Assembly: GCF_018861025.1 (NCBI RefSeq)
Contig: NZ_JAHKQH010000028.1
Location: 51,591 to 115,590 of the forward strand
Direction: 5' to 3'
Source of the DNA: Psychrosphaera sp. B3R10
GTDB taxonomy: Bacteria > Pseudomonadota > Gammaproteobacteria > Enterobacterales > Alteromonadaceae
DNA length: 64,000 nucleotides
Within the stretch, counting starts at the first letter, position 1; the number at the start of each line of letters is the position of its first letter. The notes under the pieces are model-generated. The model saw nothing but the letters and a program-made list of their open reading frames with translations. It was not told the DNA's origin and did no database searches. The position numbers were made by a program, and so were the translations under genes. Below, in pieces: positions 52,215 to 61,974 of this stretch.

Positions 52215-53438
52215 TCAAAAACCTATTTTGGCAACACCAGACTTAATAGCGGCTTCTGAAACGGCATTTGAAACGCGTTCCAGCAAACGAGCATCCATCG
52301 GTTTAGGTATAATGTAATTTCGGCCAAACTCAAGAGAAGTTAGATTTGACGCAACTAAAACTTCTTGCGGCACGGGTTCTTTTGCTAAAGAACGAATCGC
52401 TTCAACCGCAGCTATCTTCATTTCATCATTTATAGCAGTTGCTCTTACATCTAATGCACCGCGGAAAATGAACGGGAAACACAAAACGTTGTTAACTTGA
52501 TTAGGATAATCTGAACGGCCTGTCGCCATAATTAAATCATCGCGAACGGCTCTTGCTAATTCAGGTTTTATCTCAGGATCTGGATTTGAACAAGCAAATA
52601 CCACAGGATTAGGAGCCATAAGTTTGAGTGCATGTTGACTCAGTAAGTTTGCTCCAGAAACCCCTACAAATACATCTGCGCCATCCATCACATCTTCTAA
52701 AGTACGTTTATCAGTATTGTTGGCAAAACGCTCCTTGAATTCATTCAGGTCGTCACGACGAGTATGGATAACCCCTTGGCGGTCTAACATATAGATGCGT
52801 TCACGTTGCGCACCGCATTTGATAAGTAATTCCATACAAGCAACTGCCGCTGCGCCAGCGCCTAAACAAACAATAGTCGCCTCTTCTAATCTTTTACCCT
52901 GAATTTCTAAGGCATTTAACATGCCGGCAGCCGTAACTATTGCGGTTCCGTGTTGGTCATCATGAAATACCGGAACGTTACAACGTTTGATAAGTTCTCT
53001 TTCTATTTCAAAACATTCCGGTGCTTTGATGTCTTCCAAATTTATGCCGCCAAACGAATCTGCAATACTTGCAACTGTGTTAATAAACTCAGCGGGGGTT
53101 TTATGTGTTACTTCAATGTCAAACGAATCAATATTGGCGAAACGTTTAAACAATAGCGCCTTACCTTCCATTACTGGTTTAGACGCCAATGGACCAAGAT
53201 TACCCAAACCTAGTATCGCTGTACCATTTGTAATGACCGCAACGGTATTTCCCTTTGACGTGTATTTATATGCGTTATCAGGATCTGCAGCAATTTCTCT
53301 CACCGGTTCAGCAACACCAGGACTATAAGCCAAAGAAAGGTCATCGACAGTTTCCGCCGGTTTTGTTAAGGCAATACAAATCTTTCCTGGAGTAGGTTCT
53401 GAATGGTACTGCAGTGCACGTTTCTTTAAATCCGACAT
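52215..53438 (-). CDS. NADP-type malic enzyme, short form
   Basis: This enzyme decarboxylates malate to pyruvate. The 407-residue product has the malic domain (AYSPGVAEPVREIA near 37-50, the catalytic lysine region VMEGKALLFKRFANID near 89-104, PVFHDDQHGTAIVTAAG near 155-171) and an NAD(P) domain with CLGAGAAAVACMELL. It resembles MaeB but ends after the nucleotide-binding domain, without the C-terminal phosphotransacetylase-like domain of E. coli MaeB (759 residues). Cofactor choice is not certain. Together with the oad pump it feeds pyruvate from C4 acids. Confidence 0.93.
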   Translation of the reverse strand: MSDLKKRALQYHSEPTPGKICIALTKPAETVDDLSLAYSPGVAEPVREIAADPDNAYKYTSKGNTVAVITNGTAILGLGNLGPLASKPVMEGKALLFKRFANIDSFDIEVTHKTPAEFINTVASIADSFGGINLEDIKAPECFEIERELIKRCNVPVFHDDQHGTAIVTAAGMLNALEIQGKRLEEATIVCLGAGAAAVACMELLIKCGAQRERIYMLDRQGVIHTRRDDLNEFKERFANNTDKRTLEDVMDGADVFVGVSGANLLSQHALKLMAPNPVVFACSNPDPEIKPELARAVRDDLIMATGRSDYPNQVNNVLCFPFIFRGALDVRATAINDEMKIAAVEAIRSLAKEPVPQEVLVASNLTSLEFGRNYIIPKPMDARLLERVSNAVSEAAIKSGVAKIGF

Positions 53439-54020
53439 TGATATAATCCCAGTTGCGTAGTTCTAATTATTAATTGTTGTCCTAGCCTAACGATCCTCGT
53501 TGATCAAAATTAGGCGTAATCGGACGGTCAATTTACTACTAAAGTCGTAGATAAAAAACCGTTTACTGGTAATAAGTTATAGCATGTCTACCTGTTCGTA
53601 CCAGTTGGGTGTAATTTAACTACAAATAACAACAATTGATGAATTAAGTGCAACTAATAGATGCACCAAGTAAAACTTTTTCTAAGAAGTTCATAGATAT
53701 TTTAATGATTTAGCTCTGTATCGTGTTGATTCACGTAAATTAACTAAAATTCGCGAAACTTTCAGTTGTAGATTAATTACAACGAACACCCGTTAGAAAA
53801 ATAGTGAATATTGCTAAAAAAAATGGAGATAAATATTGAAAACCAGCACATTGAAACGCTCGACATCATTAAATGTGGCACTTGTAGCATGTAATTCGAG
53901 GTTAACGGGATAAACTACTCATGCGCAATTGGTGAGTTAGAACAATAAAAATTTTGAGACTCAAAATCTAGGCACAAAAAAAGCACCCTAAGGTGCTTTT
54001 CTTTAGATGCTTGGCAACAA
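53439..54020. other. Intergenic region upstream of the malic-enzyme gene
   Basis: About 580 AT-rich bases. I see a dyad GTTGTA (53765-53770) with TACAAC (53778-53783), a 17-base palindrome ATTTTGAG-A-CTCAAAAT (53951-53967) and the rpmE terminator (53979-54000). A 23-codon plus-strand frame at 53823-53894 that ends CGTCSM has no binding site and is not called. The malic-enzyme promoter must lie toward the left end. Confidence 0.4.
53979..54000 (-). terminator. Terminator of rpmE
   Basis: AAAAGCACC (53979-53987) pairs with GGTGCTTTT (53992-54000) around CTAA, with A/T tracts on both sides; 20 bases past the rpmE stop. Confidence 0.87.
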
Positions 54021-54233
54021 TTACTTTTTGCCCAACATACCGAAACGGTTTTTAAACTTATCAACACGACCACCAGTAGTAGCAGCTTTTTGCTGACCAG
54101 TGTAGAACGGGTGACAAGCTGAACATACGTCTAAGTGAAGGTCTTTACCTAGAGTAGAACGAGTAACGAATTTGTTACCACATGAACAAGATACGTTGAT
54201 CTCGTTGTACTGCGGATGGATATCTTTTTGCAT
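54021..54233 (-). CDS. rpmE: 50S ribosomal protein L31, zinc-binding form
   Basis: The 70-residue protein is ribosomal L31 of the zinc-containing (C+) type, with ligands C16, C18, C37 and C40 ([16 protein letters not shown]), and the family end [12 protein letters not shown]. Bacteria of this group often hold a zinc-free paralogue under Zur control; it is not in the window. It is transcribed alone, with its own terminator. Confidence 0.97.
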   Translation of the reverse strand: MQKDIHPQYNEINVSCSCGNKFVTRSTLGKDLHLDVCSACHPFYTGQQKAATTGGRVDKFKNRFGMLGKK

Positions 54234-54362
54234 TTTGGATTACCTCAGTGGGCCGCATCGCCATCCGATCTTAATGTCGAATACCATACGAAGTTAATAA
54301 AATTAAGGGCGCGAATTATAAATGGAAAAATAAAAAGATCAAGGCTTAAACTGCAGAAATAA

Positions 54363-54716
54363 TCAACGACGGACTTGTCGACGGTTATTCTGGGCTTCTT
54401 CAATTAATTTAACTTGTTCAGGATTTATGTAAATACTGCTACCAGGGTATGGTTGGCCGTAGGAGTAATTCCAATTTTCAGGTTGAAACTCCGAAACCAA
54501 TCGATTTACACGATTGCACAGCTTGACCTTAGGTTTAAACCCAAGTTTTTTCTCATAGTCTTGCAAATAGCTACTATCTATTTGCTCAAATGCTAATATA
54601 CAGTATCCTTCTGTAGAATAAATTCTTGCTTCCTTAGCATCTACATTGTTATTAAATGTAAGAGTCCCTATAAAGGTAGCTAACCCGAAACTCAAAATAT
54701 GTCGAAACGAAGCCAT
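54363..54716 (-). CDS. Small secreted protein of unknown function
   Basis: I do not recognise this 117-residue protein. It has a signal peptide (about 1-27, ending VDAKE), two cysteines (GYCILAF near 38-40 and KLCNRV near 68) that could form a disulfide, a tyrosine- and proline-rich segment (NWNYSYGQPYPGSSIY) and a basic end (NNRRQVRR). The gene is divergent from priA across 86 bases and lies upstream of rpmE on the same strand, 129 bases apart. Confidence 0.65.
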   Translation of the reverse strand: MASFRHILSFGLATFIGTLTFNNNVDAKEARIYSTEGYCILAFEQIDSSYLQDYEKKLGFKPKVKLCNRVNRLVSEFQPENWNYSYGQPYPGSSIYINPEQVKLIEEAQNNRRQVRR

Positions 54717-54802
54717 TAATGAATAACGCCTATAATATAAACCGCATCAAAAGTAAGTGATTGCTAATCTGATGTCAAGCTATCTAATTGTTGGCGCATG
54801 CC

Positions 54803-57001
54803 ATGTTTGAGTTAGAATATAAAATAATACGCGTTGCGTTAAACGTACCGCTGCGTCGATTATTCGATTATGCCCTTACAGAAAAGCAAAACGGACTGAC
54901 CATTTGTGCTGGCCAACGTGTGCTAGTACCCTTTGGAAATAAGTCCCTTGTGGCTATTGTTGTTGAGTACGACGTCACCACGGACATCCCGGATTCTAAG
55001 CTTAAATCTATTATTGAAATGATAGATAGCCAGCCTGTCTTTAACGAAGAGCAAATTGGCTTTTTAAATTGGGCAGCCAAATACTATCAACATCCACTAG
55101 GCGATGTTTATTACAGTGCTTTACCCAAATTATTGAGAGAAAACAGACAACTAGAGGCTCTTTTACCTGAATCATTAGTTGCAACGCCAATGATGCCAAA
55201 ACGCAGTGAGTTTTCTGCCAACGCCAAAAAGCAAATACAGCTCTATGATCTTTTAAAGCACAAGACACTAAGTCGAATCCAATTGGCAGACCACGGGATT
55301 ACCGCCCCCACTATTAAAAAATTTGTCGACCAAAAGTGGGCGGAATGGCAAAACATAAAGCCCGCCCCCACCACGATTGATAAATCGCAACTACAACCAG
55401 GTTTAGCGCTAAATGCAGAGCAAGCACTCGCTGTTGCCGCGATAAATCAATGCTTTGGTCACACAACCTTTTTACTCGATGGTGTCACCGGCAGCGGTAA
55501 AACTGAAGTTTATCTGCAGGTAATTGAACAACGTTTATTAAAACAGCAGCAAATTCTCGTGTTAGTGCCTGAAATTGGGTTAACTCCACAAACCATAAAA
55601 CGATTCGAACAACGATTTAAGCTTTGCATTGCGTTATGGCATTCCGGTATGACGGATAAACAAAGGTTTGATACGTGGCAAAAGACCCAATCTGGCGAAG
55701 CCAAAATCATCATATCGACTCGCTCTGGAGTGTTTTTACCATTCGCAGATTTAGGTTTGATTATTATCGATGAAGAACACGACCCATCATTTAAACAACA
55801 AGACGGGTTTAAGTATCACAGTCGCAGCATCGCACTTTATCGCGCCAACAAATTTCAAATCCCGGTTGTTTTGGGATCGGCAACGCCGTGTTTAGAGACT
55901 TTAAACAATGCAATGACCCAGAAGTTTCATCATTTAAAGCTGAACCAACGTGCAGCTGGCAGCCAAATGCCAACGATGAAATTGTTAGACCTAAATTTAT
56001 GTCCACAGGATTCCGGCTTAGGAACTCCGTTGATAGAACGCATCGGTGAACAACTAGCCCAAGGTCATCAAGTGATGCTGTTTATTAATCGACGTGGTTA
56101 TGCGCCTGTATTGATGTGTGAAGAGTGTCATTGGCTAACTGAATGTCATCGTTGCTCAAGTTATATGACTTACCATCGCAATATCAACCAACTCATTTGT
56201 CACCATTGTGGTCATCAGCATCCTACCGTTCACCAATGTATGAGTTGTGGTTCAACACGATTAACCGCGGTTGGCGTTGGTACCGAACAACTTGAATATA
56301 AATTGCGAGAATTGTTCCCTGATATTCCTTTAACTCGCTTGGATAGAGACAGCACAAGTAAAAAAGGACAGTTCCAGGAAGTCCTCGAAAAGATAAATCA
56401 AAAAGGCCCTCAGATCATCGTAGGCACACAGATGATTGCCAAAGGACATCACTTTCCTAATGTCAGCTTAGTTGGTGTAGTCGACGTTGACGGTGCCCTT
56501 TTTAGCAGCGATTTTCGTGCTCCAGAAAAACTCGTTCAGCTCATTGTCCAAGTGAGCGGACGCGCTGGTCGAGGCAGTATAAAAGGTGAAGTTTGGCTGC
56601 AAACCCGATTCCCTGAACATCCGGTCATTCAAGATGTTGTTAACTACACATATAATGATTTTGCCGTATTTACGTTAAATGAACGTAAAATGTTACATTT
56701 GCCGCCGTTTTCTCACCATATTCTATTAAAAGCCGAATCGACCCACGAAACAGCGGGTCTTGAATGGCTAAATGGACTTTTGCCACATTTAAGACAATTC
56801 CCAAATCTGCAAACTTTAGGTCCGAGTCCAGCCGCCATGATGAAAAAAGCCGGTAAATTCCGCTTTCTTCTGACATTACAGTGCCAATCTCGACCTTATT
56901 TGCACAAAGTTGTCGATTGGCTCATTGAAAACTTGGATACTATTCAAAAGGATAATAGAATCCGTTGGAGTATCGACGTTGATCCTATCGATCACAACTA
57001 A
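54803..57001 (+). CDS. priA: Primosomal protein N' (PriA helicase)
   Basis: PriA restarts stalled replication forks. From the ATG at 54803 the protein is 732 residues (E. coli 732). It has the N-terminal 3'-DNA-binding domain, Walker A GVTGSGKTE at 227-235, the DEEH box at 323-326, a zinc-binding region with eight cysteines around 435-485 (CEECHWLTECHRC, CHHCGHQHPTVHQCMSC), and helicase motifs V and VI (VGTQMIAKGHHF; VSGRAGRG). The frame extends to a TTG at 54788; the ATG fits the family. Confidence 0.97.
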   Translation: MFELEYKIIRVALNVPLRRLFDYALTEKQNGLTICAGQRVLVPFGNKSLVAIVVEYDVTTDIPDSKLKSIIEMIDSQPVFNEEQIGFLNWAAKYYQHPLGDVYYSALPKLLRENRQLEALLPESLVATPMMPKRSEFSANAKKQIQLYDLLKHKTLSRIQLADHGITAPTIKKFVDQKWAEWQNIKPAPTTIDKSQLQPGLALNAEQALAVAAINQCFGHTTFLLDGVTGSGKTEVYLQVIEQRLLKQQQILVLVPEIGLTPQTIKRFEQRFKLCIALWHSGMTDKQRFDTWQKTQSGEAKIIISTRSGVFLPFADLGLIIIDEEHDPSFKQQDGFKYHSRSIALYRANKFQIPVVLGSATPCLETLNNAMTQKFHHLKLNQRAAGSQMPTMKLLDLNLCPQDSGLGTPLIERIGEQLAQGHQVMLFINRRGYAPVLMCEECHWLTECHRCSSYMTYHRNINQLICHHCGHQHPTVHQCMSCGSTRLTAVGVGTEQLEYKLRELFPDIPLTRLDRDSTSKKGQFQEVLEKINQKGPQIIVGTQMIAKGHHFPNVSLVGVVDVDGALFSSDFRAPEKLVQLIVQVSGRAGRGSIKGEVWLQTRFPEHPVIQDVVNYTYNDFAVFTLNERKMLHLPPFSHHILLKAESTHETAGLEWLNGLLPHLRQFPNLQTLGPSPAAMMKKAGKFRFLLTLQCQSRPYLHKVVDWLIENLDTIQKDNRIRWSIDVDPIDHN

Positions 57002-57023
57002 ATTGAATTAAGGCTCTTTGCCC

Positions 57024-57569
57024 ATGAAAAATAAAGATTACGTGAGTCAACCTAAGCAAAAAAGACCCAAGCCCCCAAAAGAATCAACACCACCAAAAAG
57101 ACCATTTCCAATCATAAAAGCAATTATTGTTTTATCTTTGGTCGCGGGTTTTGGTTATTTTCTATTAAATATCAAAGATGACGGGCTTATTACCGACGGT
57201 GCAAATCCAGAAACGAAACCTGATGTTGTTAAAAAACAAGCGGTTCCACCTCCACCAGAAGATGAGACTTGGACTTTTATTGAAGAGTTAGAGAACAAAA
57301 AAGTAAAAGTTACAGCTGATGAACTCGAAGACAAGGGGCCATTTTTGATGCAATGCGCCTCGTTACGGCATTCAGACCAAGCTGAATCTTTAAAAGCGAA
57401 AATTGCATTTGCCGGTTTCGAGTCACAGGTAAAACGTGTCGAAGGCAGCAGCGGAGTTTGGTATAAAGTCATTTTGGGGCCATTCGACCGCAAACGAGAC
57501 GCTGAAAAAACACGTCATGTATTAAAGAGTAATAACATTAATTACTGTGAAATATGGTTGTGGCGTTAA
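57024..57569 (+). CDS. ftsN: FtsN-like SPOR-domain division protein
   Basis: The product is 181 residues from the ATG at 57024. It has a basic, proline-rich cytoplasmic N terminus, one transmembrane helix at about 31-50 (AIIVLSLVAGFGYFLLNI), a short periplasmic linker and a C-terminal SPOR domain (about 106-180) with FLMQCASLRHSDQAESLKAK and VWYKVILGPF. It follows priA by 22 bases, the location of ftsN in many gammaproteobacteria, but is shorter than E. coli FtsN (319) and is not followed by hslVU. The FtsN role is inferred from topology and position. Confidence 0.85.
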   Translation: MKNKDYVSQPKQKRPKPPKESTPPKRPFPIIKAIIVLSLVAGFGYFLLNIKDDGLITDGANPETKPDVVKKQAVPPPPEDETWTFIEELENKKVKVTADELEDKGPFLMQCASLRHSDQAESLKAKIAFAGFESQVKRVEGSSGVWYKVILGPFDRKRDAEKTRHVLKSNNINYCEIWLWR

Positions 57570-57617
57570 GTAATACCAATCAACAGCAACAACAATAATT
57601 TTTGTAGCGATAATAAA

Positions 57618-57639
57618 AAGCCACTGATGTCAGTGGCTT
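57618..57639. terminator. Bidirectional terminator between ftsN and pmbA
   Basis: AAGCCACTGA (57618-57627) pairs with TCAGTGGCTT (57630-57639), an exact ten-base stem with a two-base gap in the middle; short T-rich tracts on both sides serve both convergent genes. Confidence 0.82.
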
Positions 57640-57669
57640 GTTTTATTTCATAGCAGTTGTCTAGCGACT

Positions 57670-59013
57670 TTAACTTCCGGCAATTTGCATATTTTCTATT
57701 AATACTGAACCCGTTTGGACCGCTCCTCGGCGTTCAACGTCACCACCAATTGCCACTATTTGCTTAAACATTTCGGCTAGATTACCAGCAATGGTTACCT
57801 CAGAAACTGGGAATTGGATTTCACCATTTTCAACCCAAAAGCCAGCAGCACCACGGGAATAGTCACCGGTTACTGTATTTACACCTTGTCCCATTAACTC
57901 AGTCACCAGCAGACCTGTGCCCATTTGCTTTAATAAAGCATCAAGATCAGCTTCAGTATGTTTCACCAACCAGTTATGAATGCCACCTGCATGCCCAGTG
58001 GATTTCATGCCTAATTTTCGACCAGAATAACCAGTGAGTAAATAGGTTGTTAACACGCCAGCATCTATAATTTCTCTGTCTAACGTTTTAACACCTTCCG
58101 AGTCGAATGGACTGCTCGCCAACCCTTTCATGATATGTGGTCGTTCACTAATGTTAACAAAGTCTGGGAAAATTGATGTACCAAGCGAATCCATCAAAAA
58201 TGATGAATTACGGTATAAACTGCCGCCAGAAACAGCCGAAACTAAATGCCCAAATAAACTCGAAGCGATTTCGGCATGAAATATAACTGGTGATTGGCAG
58301 GTATTTATTTTTCGAGCACCTAACATAGAAACAGCAGCCTGCGCCGCTTTTTCACCGACCCAAATTGGTCTTTTTAGTAGGTTAAATTCACGTTCTACGG
58401 TATACGCATAATCGCGTTGCATGTCTTCGTCAACTTGTGCAATTACCGAACAACTCAAGTTGTGTCGCGTACTTGCATAACCCTCAATAAAGCCCTCACT
58501 GCTACCATAGACTTTAAAGCCTTCATACGAAGAAAGGGATGCACCGTCACTGTTCGTTATTCTAGCGTCGGTTTCGAATGCGGTTTTTTCAGCTTCAATA
58601 CAGTACTTAATGGCTTCTTCTGGACTGATTTGATGCGGATGATAAAGATCTAAGTCTAGAATATTAGTGGCTAGCTCATCATTATCGACCAATCCAGAAC
58701 ATTCATCTTCTGATGTATACTTAGCGATGTCGATGGCCGCTTTAACGGCTTGCTTCAATGCGTCGTGAGTTAAATCTGCGGTTGAGGCCGAACCTTTATG
58801 TTGTCCAACATAAACGGTGATGCCTAACGCACCTTCTTGATTAAATTCGATATTCTCTAATTCTTGGCAACGACTTGAAACTGTGATGCCTTTTGATTTA
58901 CTGATAACAGCTTCCGCAGAAGTAGCGCCATAGGTTTTCGCCATTTTCATTAAGTCGGCGATGGCGTCTTTAACCTGACTAATATCCTCGGAAACATCAT
59001 ATTGCTGGGACAT
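57670..59013 (-). CDS. pmbA: Metalloprotease subunit PmbA (TldE)
   Basis: PmbA/TldE is the inactive-fold partner of TldD; the pair degrades unfolded peptides and matures some small peptides such as microcin B17 and the CcdA antitoxin in E. coli. The 447-residue protein has the TldD/PmbA N-terminal domain (AEAVISKSKGITVSSR near 34-49; EGALGITVYVG) and a C-terminal domain with RDYAYTVERE, SGRKLGMKSTGHAGGIHN and VTGDYSRGAAGFWVENG. It lacks the HExxxH metal motif that is present in TldD here. tldD lies 0.7 kb away, with yjgA between. Confidence 0.95.
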   Translation of the reverse strand: MSQQYDVSEDISQVKDAIADLMKMAKTYGATSAEAVISKSKGITVSSRCQELENIEFNQEGALGITVYVGQHKGSASTADLTHDALKQAVKAAIDIAKYTSEDECSGLVDNDELATNILDLDLYHPHQISPEEAIKYCIEAEKTAFETDARITNSDGASLSSYEGFKVYGSSEGFIEGYASTRHNLSCSVIAQVDEDMQRDYAYTVEREFNLLKRPIWVGEKAAQAAVSMLGARKINTCQSPVIFHAEIASSLFGHLVSAVSGGSLYRNSSFLMDSLGTSIFPDFVNISERPHIMKGLASSPFDSEGVKTLDREIIDAGVLTTYLLTGYSGRKLGMKSTGHAGGIHNWLVKHTEADLDALLKQMGTGLLVTELMGQGVNTVTGDYSRGAAGFWVENGEIQFPVSEVTIAGNLAEMFKQIVAIGGDVERRGAVQTGSVLIENMQIAGS

Positions 59014-59102
59014 ATATACTCAAAAAATTTAGTGAAAATGCTCGCGTGAGGATAGCATAAAACCTATACTCCAGTTATCAAAAAATAAGACTTTTTTATC
59101 CT

Positions 59103-59621
59103 ATGACAAAGCCATATTATTTAATGCCTGATGATGAAAATTACATCAGTAAAACAGAAATAAAGAAAGAAGTTAAAGAGCTACAAGCTTTAGCTACACA
59201 GCTGACTAAGTTGTCTAAATCCCAGCGACTAAAATTGCCGGCGAGTGACGAGCTAAGAGAAGCATTCAAATTAGCTGACAAGATCAGTAATAAGCCAGAC
59301 GCATTACGTCGCCACTTTCAGTTTATGACTAAGTTGTTACGTGATGAAGATATCGAAGGTTTAAAACGTGAATTGCATAAGTTTATTGCGCCTAAAAATG
59401 CACCTGACAAATTTTCTCTAGAGATTGAAAGTATCCGTCAGGGACTTATAGACAATGGAGATAAGGCAATTGACGCCCTACTTGAACGTTGCCCTTCCTT
59501 GGATAGACAACGTCTTCGTCAGCTGACTCGTCAAGCTGCAAAAGAAGTTGCTAAAGAGAAACCGGGCAAAAGTTTTAAAGAGATATTTCAGTATATTAAA
59601 ACTGGACTGCAAAACGTTTAA
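59103..59621 (+). CDS. darP: Ribosome-associated protein YjgA (DarP)
   Basis: The 172-residue protein belongs to the YjgA/DUF615 family, which binds 50S subunit intermediates and aids late assembly. It is helical and highly charged, with the typical LPASDELREAFKLADKI near 54-70, DALRRHFQFMTKLLRDED near 75-92 and CPSLDRQRLRQLTRQA near 132-147. The ATG at 59103 has no clear binding site. It is divergent from pmbA, a conserved arrangement. Confidence 0.93.
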   Translation: MTKPYYLMPDDENYISKTEIKKEVKELQALATQLTKLSKSQRLKLPASDELREAFKLADKISNKPDALRRHFQFMTKLLRDEDIEGLKRELHKFIAPKNAPDKFSLEIESIRQGLIDNGDKAIDALLERCPSLDRQRLRQLTRQAAKEVAKEKPGKSFKEIFQYIKTGLQNV

Positions 59622-59647
59622 ATAACTAAGTTATAAAAACGTTTTGC
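59609..59647 (+). terminator. Possible terminator of darP
   Basis: GCAAAACGTTT (59609-59619) pairs with AAACGTTTTGC (59637-59647) around a 17-base loop; the stem includes the end of the gene and its stop codon. The tail after it (TATCTT) is weak. Confidence 0.4.
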
Positions 59648-59693
59648 TATCTTAAAAGCTTGGTTGAACTGAATTCAGTTAGCTGGAAACCGC

Positions 59694-61133
59694 TTATTGG
59701 GTGCCGCCAACAGTCATCTCATCGAGTTTGAGTGTTGGTTGTCCTACGCCTACCGGAATACTTTGCCCGTCTTTTCCGCAAACACCGACGCCCTTATCCA
59801 ACGCTAAATCATTGCCGACCATAGAAACCATTGCCATTGCATCTGGCCCGTTGCCGATTAATGTCGCCCCTTTTACAGGTGTACTAATCTTGCCGTCTTT
59901 AATTAAATAGGCTTCAGAAGCCGAAAACACAAACTTGCCCGACGTTATATCAACTTGACCGCCGGCAAAATTATTAGCATAAATTCCGTCTTTAACACTG
60001 GCAATAATTTCTTCAGGGGAACTTTCACCAGGCAACATATAAGTATTGGTCATTCGTGGCATGGGTAAGTGAGCATAAGACTCTCTTCTACCGTTCCCCG
60101 TTGGCTCTACGCCCATTAAACGAGCATTCATCTTGTCTTGCATATACGACTTTAATACGCCGTCTTCAATCAAAACATTGTATTTTGATGCAACACCTTC
60201 ATCATCGATGTTAATTGAACCACGGCGATTTAGCATAGTGCCGTCGTCAACAATAGTACATAACTCAGAGGCAACGGATTGACCAATCTTACCACTGTAG
60301 TTGCTTGACCCTTTTCGGTTAAAATCACCTTCAAGACCGTGCCCTACCGCTTCGTGCAACAACACACCTGGCCAGCCATTACCTAATACAACTGGCATAG
60401 TACCTGCCGGCGCTTCGATAGCGTCTAAATTAACGGTCGCCATCTTAATCGCTTCGTCGGCAATCTGTTGATATCGTAATTTACCATCGACCAATTCAAC
60501 AAAAAAACCATAATCTGTACGTCCACCAGCGCCTGCGCCACCACGCTCTCGACGACCGTCTTTTTCTAAAACAACAGAGCAGTTTAAGCGGACTAACGGA
60601 CGAGTATCTGTTCCCCACGTCCCATCGCTTGCGGCCACTAAAACTTGTTCATAAACTCCTGAGATGCTTACTACGATATTTTGTGATGTTGGTGATTGCT
60701 GACGGATGTAGCTGTCGACGCTACGCAACAAAGCAACTTTTTCATCATTTGACATTAAGTTTAACGGATGACGATCAGGGTAGATTTTATTAGCTTTAGT
60801 TTTACTAAAGACTTGTTGTTTTGCATGTGCACCCGCGGCGCTTATACTTCTGGCCGTTGTGGCCGCATCGTTAATTGCTTTAGCATTGATATGGTCAGAA
60901 TAAGATAAGCCCGTTTTTTCGCCACTAACCGCACGTACGCCAACACCTTGTTCTATATTGTAAGAGCCATCTTTGATGATCCCATCTTCCATCACCCAAG
61001 ATTCATGATAACTCGCTTGAAAATACAAATCTGCGTAATCCAACTTATGTTCAAGCATGATTTCCAAACCGTTAAATACATCCTGTTCGGTCAATTTATT
61101 TGCGTCTAATATATGTTGCTCTACACTATTCAA
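59694..61133 (-). CDS. tldD: Metalloprotease TldD
   Basis: TldD is the catalytic subunit of the TldD-TldE peptidase. The 479-residue protein has the zinc motif H260-E-A-V-G-H265 ([15 protein letters not shown]), and later [18 protein letters not shown], a zinc-ligand region of the C-terminal domain, and [17 protein letters not shown]. It starts with TTG at 61133 (AAGAGA upstream), which gives the family N terminus ([10 protein letters not shown]). It lies 10 bases downstream of the nitrilase gene and is probably in one operon with yhdP. Confidence 0.96.
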   Translation of the reverse strand: MNSVEQHILDANKLTEQDVFNGLEIMLEHKLDYADLYFQASYHESWVMEDGIIKDGSYNIEQGVGVRAVSGEKTGLSYSDHINAKAINDAATTARSISAAGAHAKQQVFSKTKANKIYPDRHPLNLMSNDEKVALLRSVDSYIRQQSPTSQNIVVSISGVYEQVLVAASDGTWGTDTRPLVRLNCSVVLEKDGRRERGGAGAGGRTDYGFFVELVDGKLRYQQIADEAIKMATVNLDAIEAPAGTMPVVLGNGWPGVLLHEAVGHGLEGDFNRKGSSNYSGKIGQSVASELCTIVDDGTMLNRRGSINIDDEGVASKYNVLIEDGVLKSYMQDKMNARLMGVEPTGNGRRESYAHLPMPRMTNTYMLPGESSPEEIIASVKDGIYANNFAGGQVDITSGKFVFSASEAYLIKDGKISTPVKGATLIGNGPDAMAMVSMVGNDLALDKGVGVCGKDGQSIPVGVGQPTLKLDEMTVGGTQ

Positions 61134-61143
61134 AATTGTCTCT

Positions 61144-61974
61144 TTACTTTAATTTGTAGTTTATTCGGTTGTGTTCTGCGACGGGCATTTGACGACGAAC
61201 TTGTGCCAGATAATTAATATCTAGCTCCGCGCTATATAAGCCAATGTCGAGTTTGGCGTCACTTAAAATTTGTCCCCACGGGTCTACTATCAAGCTGTGT
61301 CCGTAAGTTTCCCGGCCATTTTGATGCCTTCCCACTTGATTACAAGCCGCAACATAACATTGTGTTTCAATTGCCCGGGCCTGCACCAATGTATGCCAAT
61401 GAGCCGCTCCTGTGGTTTTAGTAAATGCACTCGGCAATAAAATTAAATCTACCTCAAAGTCTTGTCTAAGTATTTGAAACAAGCCTGGGAACCTGAGGTC
61501 ATAACAAATCGCTATTCCAACGTTTAACTCACCAACCTTAAAAATCGCAAGTCTGTCCCCCGCCTCTGCAGTATCAGATTCTCGGTAATTTTTAGTGCCA
61601 TCGGCAACGGTAACGTCAAACAAATGGATTTTTTGATAATCTAAAACTAATTCGCCTGTTGGGCCAAATACCAAACAGACGTTTTTAAACTTTTTACTGT
61701 CGTTGCCAGTAATTGGCATGCTGCCAGCAACTAAGTAGATCTTAAATTTACGTGCGATATTTGCCAAATCGGCTTGTAATTGACCTGCGCCAATAGGTTG
61801 AACGATGTCAAAACTGCCGGACTCTTTACCACCAAAATACGCAAAACACTCTGGTAAAACCACAATATTACCGCTGACTTCATCGGCGCGTTCGTTCAAT
61901 AAAGATTGAACCGTCGAGATATTTTCCTCAACATTCGGAGCGGAGGTCATTTGTAAGTTAAATACTTTTACCAT
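61144..61974 (-). CDS. Nitrilase-superfamily amidase (Nit/YbeM-like)
   Basis: The 276-residue enzyme has the nitrilase catalytic triad visible as E42 (LPECFAYFG), K115 (YQKIHLFDV) and C157 ([14 protein letters not shown]). The Nit2/YbeM branch hydrolyses amides; several members remove deaminated glutathione, which is plausible here. It overlaps the end of yhdP by seven bases and is followed by tldD, an order common in gammaproteobacteria. Confidence 0.93.
   Translation of the reverse strand: MVKVFNLQMTSAPNVEENISTVQSLLNERADEVSGNIVVLPECFAYFGGKESGSFDIVQPIGAGQLQADLANIARKFKIYLVAGSMPITGNDSKKFKNVCLVFGPTGELVLDYQKIHLFDVTVADGTKNYRESDTAEAGDRLAIFKVGELNVGIAICYDLRFPGLFQILRQDFEVDLILLPSAFTKTTGAAHWHTLVQARAIETQCYVAACNQVGRHQNGRETYGHSLIVDPWGQILSDAKLDIGLYSAELDINYLAQVRRQMPVAEHNRINYKLK

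Noticed and set aside
53823-53894. 23-codon plus-strand frame ending KCGTCSM
   Set aside because: No binding site, very short, and surrounded by AT-rich noncoding sequence; the CxxC is probably chance.
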